Assembly (NCBI RefSeq): GCF_002878395.1
Contig: NC_061121.1
Coordinates: 130,853,226 to 130,917,225 of the forward strand
DNA from: Capsicum annuum
Taxonomy: Eukaryota; Streptophyta; Magnoliopsida; Solanales; Solanaceae
DNA: 64,000 nt
Direction of reading: 5' to 3'
Shown: one piece after another, positions 34,597 through 46,440 of the stretch
Layout of the letters: every line of letters begins with the position of its first letter
Numbering within the stretch: the stretch's first letter is position 1
The notes under the pieces: generated by a model
What the model was told of the DNA's origin: nothing
Seen by the model: the letters and a program-made list of their open reading frames with translations, nothing else
Databases searched by the model: none
Translations under genes and position numbers: made by a program

Positions 34597-35310
34597 GTAA
34601 GTCTTTTAACTCAAATGCTTTATATTTAACGTTGAAATGGAATAAGTTGAGATTTTAGCATTTCTTTGAGTTGAACATCGTTGTTTATGCAAAAATTTGG
34701 AACCCTGGTTCTTACAAATTGAGCTTAAAATAGAAGTTGGGGTTGACTTGGAATTTTGTACTAAAAATATGTGTTGGACTAAAATAAGTTGGTAGTACTG
34801 TGCATTGAAGGGTAAAATAGGGATTGTATGTTGGAATCAACTTATGAGGTAAACTCTTATGTTATAGTGGATACGATACCCTTTACGACTCATAACTACA
34901 CGTAATGAGCCATGATGAGACTCATAACCACTGATGATATAAAATTCTAATTGAGTTTTGGTTCTGGTATGGGTACGACTTACCTAAGAGAGTCTTATCG
35001 AACTCTTACGACTCATAAATACAAGTCATATTGACCTTGGGAGATAACATATATTAGAGTTTTGTTTCTGGTCTACTTGTGAGTGTTGGCAACAAGTTGT
35101 AACTGTTCTTACGACTGGTTTGGAGGACCCATAAGCTAACTAATGAACATCCTACACTGTCTATCTTACGACTCAATCATATGAGTCATAAAAGGCTTAT
35201 ACGACTTGAACCCCCTAATCTTTACAAAAATAGAACATGCACACTGATGCATAATTTTTTTTGTTTTACTTTTGTTTTCTTAATATTTACTAATGATTGT
35301 ATGCACATAG
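34597..35310 (+). other. Putative intron upstream of the third ORF
   Basis: 714 bp from GTAAGT to a T-rich tract with branch-like 'tttactaatg' and acceptor 'gcacatag' at 35303-35310. The ATG of the third ORF is 5 bp further on. Contains a 'tacgactcat/atgagtcgt' dyad cluster at 34870-35200. Confidence 0.55.
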
Positions 35311-35315
35311 GTACT

Positions 35316-37510
35316 ATGGCTCCTAAAGGTGACTCCTCAAAGAAAAATACCAAGAAGAAGCCAGCTCCCAAGGTCACTAATCATTTTGACAAATGAGGAA
35401 ACGAGTGAGTCAAGTAGGGACCTAGATGAATTTCCAATGAAAAAGAAACCAAAACCAAGGTAAAAACACCCTTGGGAATAGAAAGTAGTCACTCTAAAGG
35501 ACATCCATCCAAGGAGACCTAGAATGAAGAGCTCATGTACCTCCCCTCCAGACTCACCATCATCTTCTAAGGATGATAAGAATAAAGAAAATAAAGAACT
35601 TAAGGGTGATGCAGGGGTAATGGAAAATATTGAATCAACCTCAGAGAATGAAAATAAAAGATAGGACGAACTAGGTGCAACTCTCATTGATAGACAGGAC
35701 CTACCTTTACCCATTACACCTTTTCCAGTGCCCACCATCGAACGGAGGGAGTACCCTGGTATGTAGGACTCGTGTAATAATAGTTTGAGTAGACTCCCTA
35801 AAAGATAAATCAAAAGAAGTCTATATCTAGAAAGAAGGTTGAACACCATAGGCATGTATAAGTTTTCTAGGTTCGAAGCTCGATTCCTATAGTATGGTTT
35901 TCAATTGATGACTGCAAAACCAAGAAAGTATAGTCCTACATTAGTGCAGGATTTTTATGTGGTGCATAAGGAGGAGTTAAAGATATAGTATCCATATATT
36001 GAATTATGGAGCGGTGGTGATCCAATCACCTCATAGACAATTTGGGTAGTATAGGTAAATATCTTCCTGCTCACTATTTCATGGATCTTGAATGGACCAA
36101 ACTTCTAGCTAGCAGTGAACACATGAGAGATGGATTATCTCATGAATAAAATGCGGAAGATTATGAGAAAGTAACTGGGGTTGAAAGACAATATGTTACA
36201 ATTTTGGTGGATCACGAGTCTTATTGCATTGAATTGAGAGGATTTTGTATGGTTTGTAGGTAGCCCAAATGTGGTCTCATGAAAAATAAAAAAGTACACG
36301 CTGAATATTAAGGCCAAGTCATAGTGGACACTAGCCCAATACAGACCATGCCCTACTACTAGGGACAACGTGCCTAGCATTGTCTGTGTTGCATTGATAG
36401 TTGGTTTGATGGTTGGGTATGAGTTTTATTTGGGCAAGTTTTTAGCATGAGAGATATGAGATCGAGCTATGGGAAGAGAAAAGCAACTTCTAGCTTACCG
36501 ATGTATGATCACGCAAATGTGTTTGGCTGTAGGGGTGCAGGAACTTCCAAGGATAGCCTAGCTTATTGAGCTAACAAATATCATAGATTTAGGGTCTATA
36601 CAGGATGTTGCAAACCCCATAGACAACAAGATAGGTGGAGATCTGATGTATTAGCTAAGATTTTCAAAAGTTAGGGTGGTAAGATTGAGGTAGCAGGGTA
36701 GGATGCGATGGATGACACTACAGGTAGAGGTGTGCAAACCGAGCAATAGATAATTGATGAAGTGGGTGCATCTAGTTCTTCTACTCCAGCTTAGTCTCCA
36801 CCACCTTATCCATCTTTATCCAGATCTGCACTACAAGGGTATGTGATTATTTCCTAGGCTAGTCTCAGTGATATTATGTACAGGTTGGGAATGATAGAAG
36901 CTAAGGTTCAATTGATAGAAGGTGGTGTAAAACCCTAGGTTGAGAACCAACTATAATAACAAAATCAAATGGTACACAGTTTCCTAGATGCTTTTGAGAA
37001 ACGTAAGACTCGATAAATAGGAAGCGGCTAGAACTTAGATATTGTGGATGTCAAAGCGGAGGTGGCCGATATTATAAAAATGGTAAATGAGTTATATGAT
37101 AGGTCATTCATCCCAACACCCATGATTATGGAGGTTGATCTAAGAATATATGTTGAAATTATCTAGGGTAATCTCGAATTAGAAGCAAAAGAAAGATTGA
37201 GAGAGAGAAAAGTAAGAACTCGAGTTCATAAAAAGAATCCATGAAGAAGGCGTAGAAAGATAGCCTACAGTGTGAAAGGGACCGAATGCAAGATGGTGTC
37301 GGTGGCTCAAAACTAATAACTAATAATGTTGAGGGTGTAGTGATTGAGCTCCAACGATTGATGAACGATTAAGGGCACCAGGCACAACCGGTGCCACTAC
37401 TGTATAGTCCTGGCAGCTGCTGGGACTCTTGTTCATAATGGTACTGCATGACCTAGCACCATTGAGCCCCCAGGTATGTTCCTAATCCCTTGTACTACAT
37501 TGTTAGAGGC
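35316..37510 (+). pseudogene. Third-ORF (plant-transposon-protein-like) remnant of Athila
   Basis: Starts MAPKGDSSKKNTKKKPAPK, a basic N-terminus shared with the remnant at 56917. Acidic/serine-rich sequence follows (35500-35690). A globular part then begins with GMYKFSRFEARF (about 35850), then YSPTLVQDFYVVHKEELK (about 35930-35980). This resembles the domain annotated as 'putative plant transposon protein' in Athila/Tat third ORFs. The C-terminal part has a proline/serine region near 36780-36830. Many stops. Molecular role unknown; an envelope-like role has been proposed for Athila third ORFs but no membrane segment is clear here. Confidence 0.6.
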
Positions 37511-37530
37511 CCTAGGGAACGTGTATTGGA

Positions 37531-37551
37531 TTTAAGTTGGGGGTGGGGGTG
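37531..37551 (+). other. Purine tract (PPT-like) after the third ORF
   Basis: tttaagttgggggtgggggt. The same tract is conserved in the other Athila remnant (minus strand, 54620-54596). It lies about 1.5 kb before the 3' LTR, so it is an internal tract and not the LTR-adjacent one. Confidence 0.65.
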
Positions 37552-39070
37552 TACTAAGGTCGCCACGAGTTAAACTTTTGATATTTCAAAGCTCGTGGCC
37601 ACAATCTGAAACATCTAAGAACTAACATGTTTTTTTTTATGTCTTTGTGAGTTTTTTTATGTGTGATGCTGAAATAGGAGGAAATTTTTTTGTGATACTG
37701 AAATAGGAGGAAATTTTTTACTTGTGGTAGTTGATGTTTTTTTGAATGATTATGCTAAAACTATTTGATTTTGAAATAATTATGCTGAAAATTTGATACC
37801 TCTCCTAAATTTTGGATGACTGTGTGATATGTGTATTTGTGTGAGATAATTATGAATATGATAAAAGCATTAGGATTAAGGATAGAGAAACTAGGGAAAA
37901 CAATCGCACCACTAATATGTAGTACCTAGCAATATGAACCTATGTGAGTGTCTGTATGGAGTTACTTAGTACAAGGTGTGCCTGAATCTAGAACTTGCTC
38001 AGTTTATCTCACCTAGGTTTCAGGATAGTCGAGTAGGAGATGATCATAGGCCATTCTTGTTTTGAGTCCAATCGAGCCTAAATGACAAACGAAATATGAT
38101 ATAAATGCCTTGATACAATGGTTTGAACATTAATTGACCCATTTTTTTGTTACACCAATTTTATCTTCCCATTCTACTTACAATGAACCTATATTGGCCC
38201 TGTTCCTCCTTGGACACTATGCACCACAACTTATGAAAAGGGTCTAATTTGAAGGTGGCTATATAGGGGTGTGTAAAAAAACTGAGTATGAAAGAAAAAC
38301 GTGTGAAATAAAAATAAAAAAGGATAGATGCGATGAAAATAAAAGACGAGATAAAGATTGAAAGAAAAGAAAAAAAACATAAAAAAGAAAGTGAGAAATG
38401 AAAATCGTACAAGGTCCAATCTGTAAGTGCTTTATATTAAAAAGGGAGATATAAGGGAGATAATAAAATGAAGAAAAAGTGAAAAAACAAGTGGACCTCG
38501 AATAAAGCATAGTGTCAAGGAAACGTAGTCACTAAAAGTTCCAAAAAGATACCATACCAGCCCCTAACCTATGTTACTAGCCAAATAAAGCCCTTTACTG
38601 ATCCTATCTAGACTATTTGAAGACTTAAGAAGAGAGCATATGGGAAAGCCTATGGTATTTTATGTACACCGATAATACTTCTTTGTCAGTAAGAGCATCT
38701 TTTGCAATATCCCAGAATAATAAGGTTGATCTTTACTGAGTGAATGGGATTTCTTTGATTATGAGCGCACATGGGTTATGTTTTTAAGTTTCTAGACTAT
38801 TCGGTGATCGTGTTTGTATGTGATTAGTTTCCTATTACTAAAGTGATGCTATCATTGGATTCCTTTATGCTTCTCCATGTGCAAAATAAATATGCACAGT
38901 TGGGTTCTTGAAGAGTTAAAACTAGAAGGGGGGATAAAAATGCTGAAAATTGAATTGAAAAGTCACTGTCATAGGTATCTTAGGATCTTCTTGTTTAAGC
39001 ATTGTTGTAGAGATAGGTAGTTTTTGCTTTTTTTTCCTGAGGACATGCAAACTTTCTAAGTTAGGGCTGT
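37552..39070 (+). other. Athila 3' non-coding region
   Basis: AT-rich and low-complexity, including a purine-rich stretch at 38270-38500 that opens long minus-strand frames without any protein signature. A second purine tract 'agaagggggg' is at 38925-38934. Confidence 0.65.
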
Positions 39071-40678
39071 TGATGCCCCATGTAAACACAACTCATTCTT
39101 TTCTTAAAACAAAGAATGTATGTTTGGACTTATGTTGTTTTAGTAGATACGTTATGATTTTGTGGTTGTTATAGGTCAAATAGTTAAATAACAGTCTTGG
39201 AATAAACTTTGAAGAATAAGACTTGAAAAATATAAAGTCTACAGATGGTACGGATCTTCTTACTAGTCAAAACACATCATACAACTCATAGAATGACTCG
39301 TAAGCACAACAGAAACAAAATCCAATCAGAAAAGCTAAGTGAAGGAATGATACAGCTGGAGCATACAAATCATAATATGTGGATACATGTTTTGACAAGA
39401 AATAGTTAAGGGAATAGAAACCAAATTTATATTTAGAGGTGAAGGCACAGAGGAATATGAGTCAAAAGTATAAATTTGACTCATCTTATCCAACCATAAG
39501 CTGACTAGTGTTCAGAACAACAAAAAAGTGAGTCCCAGGAGGCAATGGGCCTTCATCATATGGTTAAGGTACGACTCATGAGGATGAGTCATCAAGTTAA
39601 TAGAAGCCTGAATCCTGGAAGATCATTCAAAAGAGAACATACGAGAGGCACTATACGACTCATAAGAAGACCTTACAAGTAGACGAAATGAGTCATACCT
39701 TATGCCAACTTACTTTTTCAATTTCATTTAAATTAGGATTTTTGAGTTATATTGAGATACTATAAATATCTTAGTGTAATTCGTTTATTAGATTACATTC
39801 TTTAATATGCTTTTATAATACATTTACTACTTTTTACATACTTTTATCATTAAGATTATGATCTTGAGATATTTGGGTTATTATTCAATAAAAGTTTTCT
39901 AATTTTCTTCCTCTTATTATTGTGCAATTAATTACATGCTTTCTTTATTGGTTCTCATGGATTTTTGCATGAACTTCTGTGGATTTTTTCCCTGAGTAAA
40001 GTTGTGGGAACCCTAGCAGATAACTATATAAAGAAAGTGAAAAATTTATCTTTTTTATTGTATCTGTATGTATATTAATCTTCTTTATTTTAATTGATCT
40101 CATAGCTACTGCAGAAGCTTGAAGATTGCTTGTATTCGCTAACATCCCCACAAGAGAGTTTTAGATTTGGAAAAGAGGATTAAGATAGTAATTTAAGATT
40201 CACGTCCATCTGAGTATTCCATCATCTCATCTAATCAACTTGAGACTCAAAAGGTGAAAGTTTAGCTGAAGTCATAGACGAGGAGCAATTAGGAGAAACT
40301 TGAAAATACAAGGTAAAGGGTAAGATTTACCAACACTTTTGTAAGATGGTTCATAATACATCATTTGTAGACTTTACATGTAGAGCAACAAAATAGGTGG
40401 GCTGAACCCGAGAAATTTAAGGAGTTGAGAAGCCAGGGGGAACATGGTCCTAGTATTTGTCTTCAATTTCTTATAAACTCATAGTATTTAAGACTTGGTT
40501 ACTTTTTACTTACTACTTCCAAATTCCCCTATTTATTTTTTTGCACTGCTCATGAATTTTCTCAGGTTAAGCAACTATTCAATGCTTTTTTTGTGGATTT
40601 GACCCCAACCTAGTTGGGTTACTATAATTGGCATCGACTGTAGCATACTTTTTTGGAGGTTAGTTTTGGGAGACATCA
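39071..40678 (+). repeat. 3' LTR of the complete Athila element
   Basis: 1,608 bp, TGATGCCCC start and GACATCA end. The extra length compared with the 5' LTR is explained by the indel near its start. The matching TATA region is 'actataaatatcttag' near 39758. Confidence 0.85.
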
Positions 40679-40684
40679 AACTTT

Positions 40685-41885
40685 AAGGGTTTGTGTAATT
40701 CCCTAAGCCAATGTGTTACTGAACCAAAGGGTATTGTGATTTCCCTCAAAGATAGTAAATGGTGCGGCATGCTAAAGTAACCTTGCAAGTGTAGTTGGTA
40801 TGATGATATCAACAACGTGTGCCTAAATGTATATCATGGTTCAATAAATGATGATGTATATGATAATTGTTTTAATTGGTATTTAACGAGCGTTGTGTAG
40901 CTAAGTGATAAAAGTGGAGGTCTTGAAGGACCACTGTTGGAAACTGCAGTTGCTGAAGCAGTGAACTATATGTTTGGGTAGTTTTAGTCCCCCTTATTTA
41001 TATCATTTGATTGGGAGATTTGAGTCCCCTAAATTACATTATATAATTTTGTGGTCGTGTCACCTTTATATGTTGGGAGGTTTGAGTCCCCCATGGTGCG
41101 TATGTGTACCCTCTGATTCATGCAACCACACGTACTAGGGCCCTACCAGCTGGGGAGAGATGTGCCGATATAGCTTGTGGAAGCCTTTTTATGTTATGAC
41201 AGTTGAGCTACATAATCTAGGCTAAAGTTTTAAAGTACATGTTAAGCATTGTTCCCTATCCCGGCATGTGATATATATGTATATGAATTTGATTTTATGC
41301 ATTGGTTTTGAATGATTTTGAATTGTTAATCACGACATTATGTTATCTTTATCCCTAAGTTACATGCTACTATTCACCCCACTAGTAGTCTCCAAATATT
41401 GTATCCACAGGTGATGCAGTCACCGGGGTTAACTCTACTTTTCCTGCGTAAAGTTAGGTGGATTGGCTCGGTTTGTTAGTTCATTGTGGTGAAGTGGTGA
41501 GCTTCCATACTTAAGAAGACTTAGACATTTTATCTATCCTTATCATAGACTAGAGTTTAGAGTTTCAATATCATTAACATTATCATCTTCAGTGTCATCT
41601 GCTAGAGTTGGTGACATATCCCGATCAAGACTAGTTTTTTGTTGTTGTGTGAGAAGGCTTTGTTGGATTACTGTAGACTTGGGCTATGTTATCGGTTGTT
41701 TTGGCCGATTGATGGTTATAGGTTATAGATATATCCTTTATTCTTTGTACTTATCTTATTATATGTTTGAAACTCATCCGACATTGTGGTTATTATGATT
41801 GGTTGGGTTTGGCATACGGGTGATCTCCAGTCCACGTGGGACTTGAGATACTCGTCATTGCTTGGCCTTGGTTTTGGTCACGAAA
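40685..41885 (+). repeat. Solo gypsy LTR, 3' half
   Basis: Continues the LTR broken at 26839. It contains 'gttggaaactgcagtt', matching the related LTR at 14090, and the family end 'acttgagatactcgtcattg...ggttttggtcacgaaa'. No internal retroelement sequence lies on its inner side, so it is a solo LTR left by LTR-LTR recombination. An open frame at 41592-41798 is LTR sequence. Confidence 0.75.
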
Positions 41886-42958
41886 TTAATCATATCCAAA
41901 ATTCAAATCAATAATCATATATATATATATGCCATATCATTAAAAATACCCAAAATTAGCACCAGACTTTCAATATATAGCAAACATACTCATTAAATAT
42001 ATATTCAATCTCCCCAAGTCCCAAATGAAATATTTATAAGAGTATATCATGCTTAATTAAGTCTACAATGTTACCACAAGTATTAGCCTAAGGTTTCAAG
42101 ATGGGCCATCTTCTATCCTGAACTTGGTTACGGTATCTAATACTATTTCTAGATGTTGAATAAGCCATAATTAGTCCAAAGACAGTAATTCTTCCCAAGC
42201 ATGAACAACTAAGTCAATCCTACCTAAAATAACAGCAACTAAGGCAATTTGCCCTAACTTAAGAAACTAAGGTCAATTCCACCCAAAACATGAATGACTA
42301 AGGGAATTTCACCTAGCTTAAGCTACTAAGGAATTTCCATTCTAAACATAAGATACAAAGCCAAATTCAACTTAGACATAAGTAACTAAGCTAATTTCTC
42401 CAAATTTATGGTTTCAACATAGCCTAAATACTTCAACTAATCCAAATATTCTCATTCGTACTTTAAACACCTAATCCTACCCTATATCTAGCATAGTATT
42501 ATAATAATACTATGAGATAGCTGAATCGATGAAGAACGTAAACCTAGCCTACATGTATATCGAAGAAAAGCTTGAAGGATCCACTAAATCACATATTTTC
42601 TTTTTTGAGAAGCTTCCTCAAGGTTCCACACTGTAAAAATGATAATCTACTAATCATAAAGAGAACAAAGATACCCATATTTCACCATTTATCTTCAGGT
42701 CCAAAATAATGTAAATACCCCATTTGGGATCTTACTTTTGAAACCAACACAACGTCTCACTATGTTCAAGGACATTTATCCTCAAATTTGGGTAAATTTT
42801 GAGCAATAATAGTGCTAAATCAAGCCACCAATCTTTTATGAATTTTAGAAAAGGATGATGAATTAAATCATGAAAATAATTAGAATCTTACCACAAATTC
42901 AAAGGAGAAATGCGTAAATAAACTTTACCTAATCTTTAAAACCACCTACAACTGATTC
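41886..42958 (-). repeat. Element H right LTR, part 2
   Basis: Continues the 25-bp array for about 60 bp, then matches 20266-21300 and 61066-62110, including the degenerate 30-bp units (42205-42410). Interrupted at 42959 by the complete Tekay element. Confidence 0.82.
42954..42958. repeat. Target-site duplication (gattc), left copy
   Basis: Identical to 53841-53845 immediately after the other LTR. Confidence 0.92.
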
Positions 42959-45883
42959 TGTAACATCCCGATTTTCTAAACCAAAATACTACACGGTGCT
43001 TATAACCCCGAGGGACCACAAGCTAACCCATGACTGATATCTATACTTGTATACTACAATTCATCATAATAATGCAGAAAACATGGCCATAAGGTTCAAC
43101 TGAAATAATATAAAATGCATATGGGCGAAAAATACCAAAAATAATTGAAAACTAAATCTGAAAGCTAAATCTAAGCATAAATCTGAAAGTCTCTAAGTAC
43201 TATTTGAAATAAGGAGTTTAAAGAACATGTGTCCAACTAACTCCGTAAAAATGAACTGCAGAAATAAATGAATTAATTAAATAATGTCATCTTCGAATGA
43301 AGAGGACTCACTGCAACTCTATATGCTGAATGCAATTGCTACTGCTTGTCTGGGACTCGTTCCTCTGAACCTATGATGTAACATGAAAAGAAAGCACCAT
43401 AGCGCAAATGCATCAGTACAACTGGAGTACTGAGTATACGAGTGAGGTAGGCTAATGCAAAGGGTTTACATGCATGAATAATACTACTGACTGACTGATA
43501 TGAACGTAAGAGTACAAACATACATACATAGTAACTAAGATTCTGAGATGTGATGTATGCTAATACATGGCTGGAACCGTAGTTCTGATAACATGGATGA
43601 CTGTATCTGACAGTCCTGAATCTGGTTGAACTCTCTGAGTTTTGTGCTATAATTGAATTTGACCGCATCTAACAGTCCTGATATATTGATATCTGAAGAA
43701 CTTTCTGAGTTCTTTTACTTAGACTGATATTGAAACTGTGGAAGGTAGTTGTTTAACCGACATGCCCCATGTATTCCATAATGGCTAAGATGGGGTCCAA
43801 TCTTTGCCCTAACTGGAAGGGTGTCAATACTAAGCCACTGGTAAGGAGAATATATGAGCAACCCTCATATAACAGATAACTCTAGTGAGAACAGTCGGAA
43901 ACCTCATATAACAGGTTAAGCCACCTTATCTACCCTCATATACAGGCTGCGATGTCTCAACCTATGCTGGCTATAAAGTTCTGGAATGCATGGATAACTA
44001 CTAAGAATCACACCCTCATATACAGGTGAGTTCCTATCCTTGGGATTACTCGGTGCTAAATCCCACTCCCATCTGAAGAGGCTAAACATGATTCAACTGA
44101 CTGTATATGGACAGGTTAACTAACTTCCAGTGACTGATGGAGAAGTACCATTATCTGAGAGTTAACTGGGATAATAAGATTTTTGAGGTTTCCTGAGTCA
44201 CATGACTGACTGAGTTTTATAGATTATAGCTTTACTGAGATTATCATGACAATATAACATGGCTCTAGTGACACAACTATGTTTCTCGGATACGAATACC
44301 CCCAGGACTCGATAGAAGAAAACTGTCACACATGACATGACTTGATCACAAGATTGGAGTCCACAATTCTCTATATCATATGTAGGGGATAGTATACTTC
44401 ATGTATTTAGTCAACACCTCAAACATGTTAGGGAAAGCATGGATATAACTTGCACACAAAATTCATATTTCTATCATCATATATTCTTCATGCCATCACC
44501 ATAAGAATACATAAATAGCATGGGCATTCATATTAAAGTGTATCGCTAACATGGACTTGTTATTTAGATATCATGAAATCATGTAAATATGAACTTCTAA
44601 CATCCTAGGCATTTTATCAAACACCGTACATGCATTCTTTAAGGCATAGGTGGATTTCATACTTGCATTAGTTCAACCCACCTAAAGTTCATGATTTTTA
44701 ACCAACAATCACATATGTTCCATGAAAAACATCCTTAGATATCATTCTGAAATTTGAACAACAATCATCAACGTGTACATGCTTATATTACCTCAAAAGT
44801 TTACAAAATAACATTTAAATGAATGATTCTTAAACTCTATGAACGAATTGAGTCCATAGATGAACACTACGCATACCTTAGTGATTGAATATTGAAAGAG
44901 ATCTAATGTTTATGAAGGTTCTTGAAGAATTCCTTAGGCTTGCTCTTGAGGAGATGATCTTGGAAGAAAACCCTAATCTTGTGGTTGAGAGAGTAAGAGA
45001 GGGTTTTTAAGATGCTTAACTAAAGCAAAAAAAATGGGAAAAATTACAATTCTTTAGGGTTATAAGTCATGGAAGGTGAAGGAAAAGACCAAAATACCGT
45101 TATGAAATAAATTCCCATTTGCTGAAATCAGAGCTGACGACATTTGTGACAAGGCATCAAAAATGTGGTAAGCCATCAAAAAAGTCATCACACAGGAGGT
45201 TGAATTGATGGTTTCTGCCTAAGTCTAATGACCATCGTGGTAGGGCATCACAAATATGGTAAACTACCAAGAATTTCGTCACTTAGCAGCTGGTTTCTGC
45301 CTAAGGCTGACGACCTTCGTGGTAGGTCATCACAAATATGGTTAGCTACCACTAATGTTATCACTTAGGAGCTGGTTTCTGCCTAAGGCTGACGACCTTC
45401 ATGGTATGGCATCAAAAATGTGGTAAGATACCATGAATGTAGTCACTTAGGAGCTGGTTTCTATCTAAGTCTGACGACCTTTGTGGTAGGGCGTCACAAA
45501 TGTGGTAAGATACCACGAATGTCGTCACACTATTTCCAGCCTGACATGGTAGAGTAAAATAGGAATAACTCTTTCCTCCGATATTGGATTTAGGAGAAAT
45601 TGGTATCCTTGGAAAGATAATTCAATTATCTATCTGTTGATAGGTCATGATCCCAAAATTTCCAAGTATAATGAGAGATATTCTCATTTTAATTTGAATA
45701 TACCATTATCCTTCTGAAGAATTCAATCGATAAGGAATGTTTTGATTCGTCTGATAACTGAGAGTTATTTGAAGCCTTAATATATATATAACCTACTCAT
45801 AAAACTATAAAATAACCATGATGTACTATGCATGAGCTTGGTACATGGCTCTAATATTGGTTTTTATTTTTCGGGGTATTACA
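42959..45883 (-). repeat. 3' LTR of the complete Tekay element
   Basis: 2,925 bp, plus-strand ends TGTAACATCCCG and GGGGTATTACA. It has five copies of an 83-bp tandem unit (about 45130-45531) and four copies of a 'cctcatataacagg'-type motif (43862-44030). It is longer than the 5' LTR, partly because of an extra partial duplication at 43610-43700. Confidence 0.92.
45130..45531. repeat. 83-bp tandem repeat in the Tekay LTR
   Basis: Five degenerate units starting 'ctgacgaccttcgtggtagg', each containing the imperfect dyad 'gtggtaagctaccac'. The same array is in the other LTR at about 53095-53495. Confidence 0.88.
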
Positions 45884-45900
45884 ATATCTCCCCTTGGAAA
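45884..45900 (-). other. Polypurine tract of the Tekay element
   Basis: The minus strand reads ttccaaggggagatat next to the 3' LTR start TGTAATACCCCG. Confidence 0.8.
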
Positions 45901-46149
45901 CATTCATCCACGAATGATGACTGCTTGAGAGGGGAGGAAAGATAAACGACGCATACAATGATCATGCTCAATTGGCATATGATTTAGGACTGAATTGAAT
46001 TCTAAACTGAATATAGCCTAACTAAATATGCATATTTGATGCATGACTGATAAGCTGAACTCATAAATGCATGATAAGCTATGAACTGATACTTGATACC
46101 AATTTTATACCAGATGTTTGAACATATAACTAAATAAGCTTAAGGAAAA

Positions 46150-46440
46150 TGGTTACCTCAAGCTAAGTATGAATTAGCGGAAAAAAGATGAGGGTACTTG
46201 ATTCGCATGTCTGCTGCTTCTTCCCTAGTAGCTCCCTCCATGGACTGATTCCACCAAACAACCTTGACTAGAGGTTCTTCTTTGTTCCTCAGCCTACGAG
46301 TCTGATAGTTGAGAATTTTAACTGGAATCTCTTCATATCAGAGGCTATTCTGAATGTCAATGCTCTAAATAGGGACTACAACTGCTGGGTCACCTATGAA
46401 CTTCTTGAGTAAAGAGACATGGAAGAATGAATGAACTGAG
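46150..46440 (-). pseudogene. Integrase C-terminal chromodomain
   Basis: On the minus strand 46335-46185 reads PVKILNYQTRRLRNKEEPLV, then VVWWNQSMEGATREEAADMR. This is the Tekay/Del chromodomain, with the W and aromatic positions kept. Chromodomains of this group are thought to guide insertion to marked heterochromatin. The segment itself has no internal stop, but the frame leading to it has several. Confidence 0.85.

Larger units (their letters stand above)
26840..40679 (+). mobile_element. Complete Athila-like element, about 13.8 kb, with third ORF
   Basis: Plus-strand element with LTRs 26840-28423 and 39071-40678, a tRNA-Asp-type primer site, gag, protease, RT, RNase H and integrase, then a third ORF behind a leader and intron, a purine tract and a long 3' non-coding region. 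Target duplication acttt at 26835-26839 and 40680-40684 (one extra A at the right LTR end). The two LTRs differ mainly by transitions and one indel of about 26 bp near their start. All genes are disrupted. Inserted into the solo LTR. Confidence 0.88.

Noticed and set aside
35337..35855. 172-aa minus-strand frame, the longest in that area
   Set aside because: Antisense to the third ORF of the complete Athila element; Ser/Leu-rich composition is the reverse reading of the acidic/lysine-rich tract.
38161..38510. Three overlapping Phe/Ser-rich minus-strand frames resembling membrane proteins
   Set aside because: Reverse reading of a purine-rich non-coding stretch in the Athila 3' region; hydrophobicity is a composition effect.
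43339..43668. 109-aa minus-strand frame in the 3' LTR of the Tekay element
   Set aside because: Lies wholly within the LTR and is not kept in the other LTR as a frame.
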